Shown here piece by piece: positions 60,201 through 64,000 of a stretch of 64,000 bases of DNA. The stretch covers positions 3,782,001 to 3,846,000 of the forward strand of contig SFZH01000008.1 in assembly GCA_021234535.1 (NCBI GenBank). Reading direction: 5' to 3'. The stretch is from Stichopus chloronotus. Its lineage: Eukaryota > Echinodermata > Holothuroidea > Aspidochirotida > Stichopodidae. Numbering within the stretch: position 1 is the stretch's first letter; every line of letters starts with the position of its first letter. A program made the position numbers and the translations under genes. The notes beneath the pieces were generated by a model. It was not told the DNA's origin. It saw nothing but the letters and a program-made list of their open reading frames with translations, and did not search any database.

Positions 60201-62247
60201 GCCCTATACTCTCCAGGATTCTTGGAGCATACCTGGTTCCAATAGACAGGGGTAATGGGTGAAAGCTGTAAAGCACCTTGAGCAGCTAATACCATTGCTA
60301 TATAAGAATAGACCATTATTATTATTATTACTTTTGCAGGACTTTTGCAGCATGGAGCTCGTAGAGTGGAATAAAGGCAGAGTCTTTGTTACTTGGCGTT
60401 ATTCCTCAGCCCCAATGTTACTGTGAAACACATTCTCATCACCACCTTTACAAATCCATTCAGTAACTTAATCTGTACAATCTGAAAATGTCTTTGTCAT
60501 ACTGCTCCTGAAAATCCCGTTGGACGCCCTTCATCTGTTCCAACAAGCAGGAATCTTTAAGTTTGTTTGTACGACTGTAGTTACAGTTTTTAACCCTAAA
60601 ATGTAAATGAGTTTCTCAAAAAAAAATACACAATTCCAGTATGTTTGGTAGTAATAGATGCACAAACTACACTACCTCTACATCTGTAAAATGATTCACA
60701 AATAAATAAAAAATTGACATTCTGTTCCACTTCTATCTCTAATTTTGCAGCAGAAATATTTTCAAGACTATGAAAACTGGAAAACTTTCATAATTAAATT
60801 ACCCACCATTCCAGATCCTTCCTGACAACAAAACTTATCTCATCATAAAGCTAAGTCCTTAGCTTTGTGAAATTCCGGGTCTATGTGCACACAAGTGCAC
60901 ACTATCAGAAAGCTTGTCTAATATTACTAAAAAATTATGACAAAATCAACAGTACGGCTGTATTAGGATTTAAAGGTTGCAAAATGTCTCGCCCACTACT
61001 GTTGCTTATCCTTTATTAATCCTGGATTATAGTCCTTTGTATCAGCTAATGAAGGTATTGAGCTTTTGAATGTCTTAACATGATAAATACTTTAGAGGGT
61101 TATCAGCTGCTTTTACTCCTTTCATTATGTAACTCCATCATGCTTGCAGGTACCTTTGCTTCTGCCTCAATATTTGTAAAATTCTGCAGTCTCCGCAGGG
61201 ATCCCATAAGGTGACCGTGCGGTATCACTCCACAAACCGTATGGTAGTTGCAGATGTGTGGTCTCCACAAATTCAAAATAATTTGTACAGCTACCCTAAC
61301 ATGTGTGACTGCTTCATGTTTGTAACTTTGAAAATGCTGTGGCTGCCCTATAATTGCTGTGTCAAATATGACTATGGCATAAGCCTGCATGTGATAACAC
61401 TCTAGATAAACTGACCTGCCTGTCCTGTCCTTACCATGGTTGTCTGCTACTTGGATAAGTGTTATTTAGGATTGAGTAACATGCTATTCTTAGCACAATG
61501 GTAAGTGTGAATGGACAAACTGCACCAGCCTCCTACAATTCCATTGAGCTTGCAGGTCTACAAGTAAGAAAACAAAGTTAGATGTGCAGGAATACCATTG
61601 TGAAAACCACTGCATTTTAAAGTAAAAGCTTGTGTTTATCTTGTAAATGGTGAATGAGCTCATGCAATATCCAGTAGAAGGAAACAAGATCTCAGCACTT
61701 TTTGTTTGGACTTCAACAAAATATCCACCATTACATAAATTTTGGCCAGCTTTGAGGAATTTAGCATTGTCATAGCAATGATTTGGTTCAGGTTTTTTTT
61801 TCCTGTGTCTGTTTTATTTCCTCAAAGAGCCAGACATGTTGGATGGTTGTAAAGTACAGTAGGACATTCAAGAACTAATATTATTTCATCTCACAGTTTC
61901 ACATAAAAAATTATTAATGCTTCCAAGCCTGCAAATGGAGAAAGATTCAAAAGATGCAAAGTGTAAAAGCAGTTCTGCAAATAAGTAGATCCAGGCTGAT
62001 GGGCCTGGGTGATTGTACATGCTACCCTATCATCAATGAAACATGATGAAGTGTCTTTCTTCTTTTGAGTGTGTTTACGTTAAAATCATAATAAGACGTT
62101 ACACAGGTCATTGTCTTTCCATTTGACAGCCAACAGAGCTATTCGGATCATGAACACTCCGGAGGATGTCAGCGAAGAGGACTTCATAGAATTCTTTGCT
62201 GAGAGGAAAGTTAGAGTCAAGAAAGCAATTATATACAGAAATGACAA
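53073..62247 (+). CDS. Lysine-rich, probably nuclear protein with RRM-like segments (3' end beyond window)
   Basis: Four exons join in matching phase: 53073-54242, 57417-57564, 59806-59945 and 62130-62247, all with GT-AG borders. The first encodes about 390 residues that are highly basic and Ser/Thr/Glu-rich, with several nuclear-localisation-like clusters (PPKKRKK, SKKKRKRRE) and three imperfect internal repeats. Exons two and three give one RRM-like fold pattern: a strand with YVLKCMNIPRG, a helix with LSLFLSEMDL, a strand with IQIKRLRR, and YAIFTCNTKEERDELL. Exon four begins a second: RAIRIMNTPEDVSEEDFIEF. RRM domains bind RNA, and lysine-rich tails with RRMs are common in ribosome-biogenesis proteins. 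No orthologue is recognised, so function is inference. The start may be the internal ATG at 53108 or lie in an upstream exon. Confidence 0.75.
54287..55438 (+). mobile_element. Tandem-core element with hairpin end, complete copy 2
   Basis: It starts with a perfect hairpin GATTCCTTG / CAAGGAATC at 54287-54313, followed by TATGTGATGGTGATG, a GT microsatellite at 54330-54352, and about seven diverged core units with AGGTCAAAGGTCA-type sequence. It ends in GCAAGGAATTAC at 55427-55438, matching the far end of copy 1. It lies 44 bp downstream of the exon's splice donor. Confidence 0.65.
55714..55991 (+). mobile_element. MITE family E, copy 2
   Basis: The left end TTAAAGGCAGTCACTCATCAC and the right end ...GTCTGGGATGATGAGTACCTGCC are inverted counterparts, as at 49495-49747. 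It contains the same ACACAGGGAT and TTTTGATTACACATATG words. A poly-G-rich insertion distinguishes this copy. Confidence 0.68.
56370..56730 (+). repeat. Dispersed repeat family A, copy 3
   Basis: Shares TTTCTAAAACCAAT, CAGTGGCCTTCTTT, TTGTTCACCCAAACTTTC, AAAGTTCAAATGA and GAGGAGATGAA with the copy at 7790-8295 in the same orientation. It is intronic in the RRM gene. Confidence 0.65.
57417..57564 (+). CDS. RRM-gene exon: first RRM-like half
   Basis: The acceptor CTCTTTACAG and donor GTACTC flank 148 bases. The frame reads APYVLKCMNIPRGTKAAYLS onward to RSQTKAIR and ends in phase 2. Confidence 0.8.
57805..58200 (+). mobile_element. MITE family B, copy 3 (right end lost)
   Basis: Begins TTAAAGGTCATGTGAACG and shares GGCATTTTGGA, ATTGACAAATTT, GCAAATTTGTGACATCAAG and GTGCAACATACCACATCA with copies at 23073 and 42953. 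The terminal part is not recognisable. Confidence 0.6.
58335..58810. repeat. Degenerate tandem repeat of CAGTGTCTTTAATCATTGGAATGAATT-type units
   Basis: Words such as CAGTGTCTTT, AATCATT, GAATGAAT and CAGTATCCGTC recur at irregular spacing of about 40-50 bp through this stretch. Units are strongly diverged, so copy number is uncertain. Confidence 0.5.
59806..59945 (+). CDS. RRM-gene exon: second half of the first RRM-like domain
   Basis: The acceptor TTCCTTCCGCTAG and donor GTAAGT border the exon. The leading A completes the split Arg codon, then YAIFTCNTKEERDELLDLDE. The strand EWTLRIVPQM closes the domain pattern. Confidence 0.8.
60032..60330 (+). mobile_element. tRNA-derived SINE
   Basis: The head has a tRNA-like D-arm region (CCCAGTGGTCAAGA) and a box B AAGTTCGAATCC at 60085-60096. 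A body follows with CCTTGGGCAAGGTGTTCGTC, CAACCAGGTG and GCACCTTGAGCAGC. The 3' end is an ATT microsatellite tail at 60314-60330. This structure is common among SINE2-type elements of marine invertebrates. It is intronic in the RRM gene and has no protein product. Confidence 0.82.
62130..62247 (+). CDS. RRM-gene exon: start of a second RRM-like domain
   Basis: The acceptor TTTCCATTTGACAG and donor GTATGT flank the exon. The frame SNRAIRIMNTPEDVSEEDFI continues through a helix to VRVKKAIIYRND. It ends in phase 2, so the domain continues in an exon not found before 64000. Confidence 0.78.
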
Positions 62248-62639
62248 GTATGTCAAAAGACTTGAAAAAAAATAGGAAGAACAATGGTTGTTTACCACTG
62301 TTCATTAAGTCTTATTGCACATTTTCCTTTTTTTGTAATGCACTAAGTATGCAACTGCATCAGTTAGAATTTTGTTCTTCTTAAATGGTAATATGAGCAC
62401 TTTAACTGTGTCTAATCCCCCTCAGACAGACATCACACCATACAAAATTTGAATCCAAATTTGATGTTTTCCAAATTTTACTATCAACAATACATCAAGC
62501 TTTAGAATCATGTCAGTTTACATCAAACTTTACTATTTGTGGATCATGTGATCTTTTCAACCTGAGTGTTTTCTCTTTACATAGAAAGTCTACAGGTATG
62601 TAGTTGCAAACTTGCTTTTCCAGGATATTGTTTCTCATT

Positions 62640-63010
62640 ACAAAACCAAAGTATTTGATTTGTCTGCGCTACAAGTTCTCTAGCTAATCACTTACTACAG
62701 TCACGTATCAGAATACATAATTTAGTACACTAGTCACTCACATATGTCAACTAATATGAGCCTCTTCTAGTGTTATGTACTTTCCATCTGTATGTAGATT
62801 GGATGTAGTACACACACAAGAAAGAACACCCAACACATGAACGGGTTTTAAAGTTAACTCAGTCTGTAATCTTCTATATAAGTGTGCTGTTATTCACTAT
62901 CATCCAATGTTGTATATTATATTTGGTTTGTCTTGGCTGCAAGTTCTCAGGCTATACTCTAAATCCAAGTGAGGAATCAGAATTTCTAATTCAAAGGACT
63001 ACTAATGTCA
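62640..63010 (+). repeat. Diverged direct repeat pair, offset about 267 bp
   Basis: The words TTTGTCT..GCTACAAGTTCTC, AATC..AGT..ATCAGAAT and ATGTCAACTAA occur in the same order at about 62655 and 62922. Divergence is high. They could be two units of an old tandem repeat. Confidence 0.4.
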
Positions 63011-63104
63011 ACTAACAGATACCTTTGAAGTGTTGTTAATTCTGTGATTTACCCACAGTTAACAAAATGAGTTTGATGTGAGCTACAAATTTCATACAGT
63101 TTTA

Positions 63105-63445
63105 ATTTGTTAGAGGGAAATACTGTGTTCGTTTAAGAGAAAGAAATCATTTTTTTGGATACAGAATGATACATCCTTCCAACTAAGGCAGGATGAAAGT
63201 CTCCTTTTCAAGAATTAAGTTTCTCACTGATAGAAATTCAATTGTTTGTTGCTCAAGAATAATGTTCACAGACACTTTCAAAATTCAAATGGTGCATTTT
63301 CTGTAAATCATCTTATGCATAACATTTGGGGAAAATGAACCAATTGCCAATGTTTATTGGTTAGCTGTATAGTTTAACAATGATTGCAGTTACTTTCTAT
63401 GTATGTAATATTGGTACATTTTACAGTGCAATATTTTCCACACAC
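63105..63445 (+). repeat. Dispersed repeat family A, copy 4
   Basis: Shares TCAAGAATTAAGTTTCTCAC, GTTTGTTGCTCAAGAAT, TCAAAATTCAAATGGTGCAT and GTATAGTTTAACAATG with the copy at 7790-8295. Beyond 63445 to the window end nothing is recognised. Confidence 0.65.
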
Positions 63446-64000
63446 ATTTCAGTCTTTTATCTGCCACATTTCTCAGTCAGGATACAGTCAACACTTCCTC
63501 CTTCAATTTCACTGGTATGCCTATCCCAAAAATATTAGTTTTACATAGAATATAAAAGTATACTTGTGGGACAGAAGTATGTCTCTTTATTTAGATTGGG
63601 TAAAAGTTTTAAATTACCCCCAAAATATCTTCACACCAGTTCAATTATCTATGATTTTTTGTTACATCCTGATCATGACTTCACCTAGGCCTAGGGTAGA
63701 GAGCTGATATTCAAATTTAAGTATGAAAATTTTCGAATATATGGGACAAATTTTCCATATGGTTGAAAATGCTTACGGTAGCATGATAGACTGCTCCTAG
63801 AAGCGGCAGAATATCACAAAGAGTGGTAGACTTGGGTTCCCTGAGTCACAGAGATGTAGGGGTGTCACCACTAGATTGCTCACCCTTACAAACATGGTTA
63901 TAGAGACCAAAATTTTGTCTGTATCTATCTGAGAAGCTGAGACATAGGCAAAACTGTTGAAATAATGTTGCATATCAGGCATTTCAAAAATGGCATCATA

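Overview
The window is animal nuclear DNA: AT-rich, with short coding exons joined by GT-AG introns, long introns, and many decayed transposable elements and small tandem repeats. Nothing in it is bacterial or viral. The mix of CR1/L2-type LINEs, a DIRS tyrosine-recombinase retrotransposon, a tRNA-derived SINE with an ATT tail, TTAA-ended MITEs, TAGGCCTA-rich stretches and arrays of the TGACCTCAAATGACCTTTGACCTC type suggests an invertebrate deuterostome, most likely an echinoderm. That assignment is inference; the sequence does not prove a species.

Four protein-coding loci can be supported. (1) 3007-7217, plus strand: the last four coding exons of an ABCG-type half transporter. They encode the transmembrane domain; the ATP-binding half must lie upstream, outside the window. 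(2) 17373-40564, minus strand: a C2H2 zinc-finger transcription factor of the ZNF362/ZNF384/rotund/squeeze/LIN-29 family. It has three coding exons, and a 20.4-kb intron is packed with mobile elements. (3) 47918-50153, minus strand: a weakly supported small gene, seen as two phase-matched exons and a possible third. (4) about 50872-62247, plus strand: a lysine-rich, probably nuclear or nucleolar protein with a repetitive basic first part followed by RRM-like segments. It continues beyond the right edge.

The rest is mostly repeats. Two complete copies (21011-22758 and 54287-55438) and several fragments belong to one element family. It has GATTCCTTG ends, a terminal hairpin, a CA/GT microsatellite and a core of about 145-bp tandem units, each carrying a TGACCT-rich segment that often forms a perfect DR1 nuclear-receptor half-site pair. 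The plan resembles Helentron-associated HINE or pearl elements. A 5'-truncated LINE with an open reading frame sits inside one array (36837-37630). A decayed DIRS element (25428-26700) has lost its HxxR arginine. Three MITE families with TTAA(AGG) ends, a hAT-like MITE, a SINE, and a TIR element carrying 93-bp tRNA-like tandem units inside a dead CR1 LINE fill the other gaps. The region 8300-17372 is poor in recognisable elements apart from two minisatellites and may contain the long 3' UTR of the zinc-finger gene.

The genes do not form a pathway; their proximity looks incidental. The clearest possible regulatory arrangement is around 50620-50943, where consensus splice donors on opposite strands suggest a shared bidirectional promoter between loci 3 and 4.
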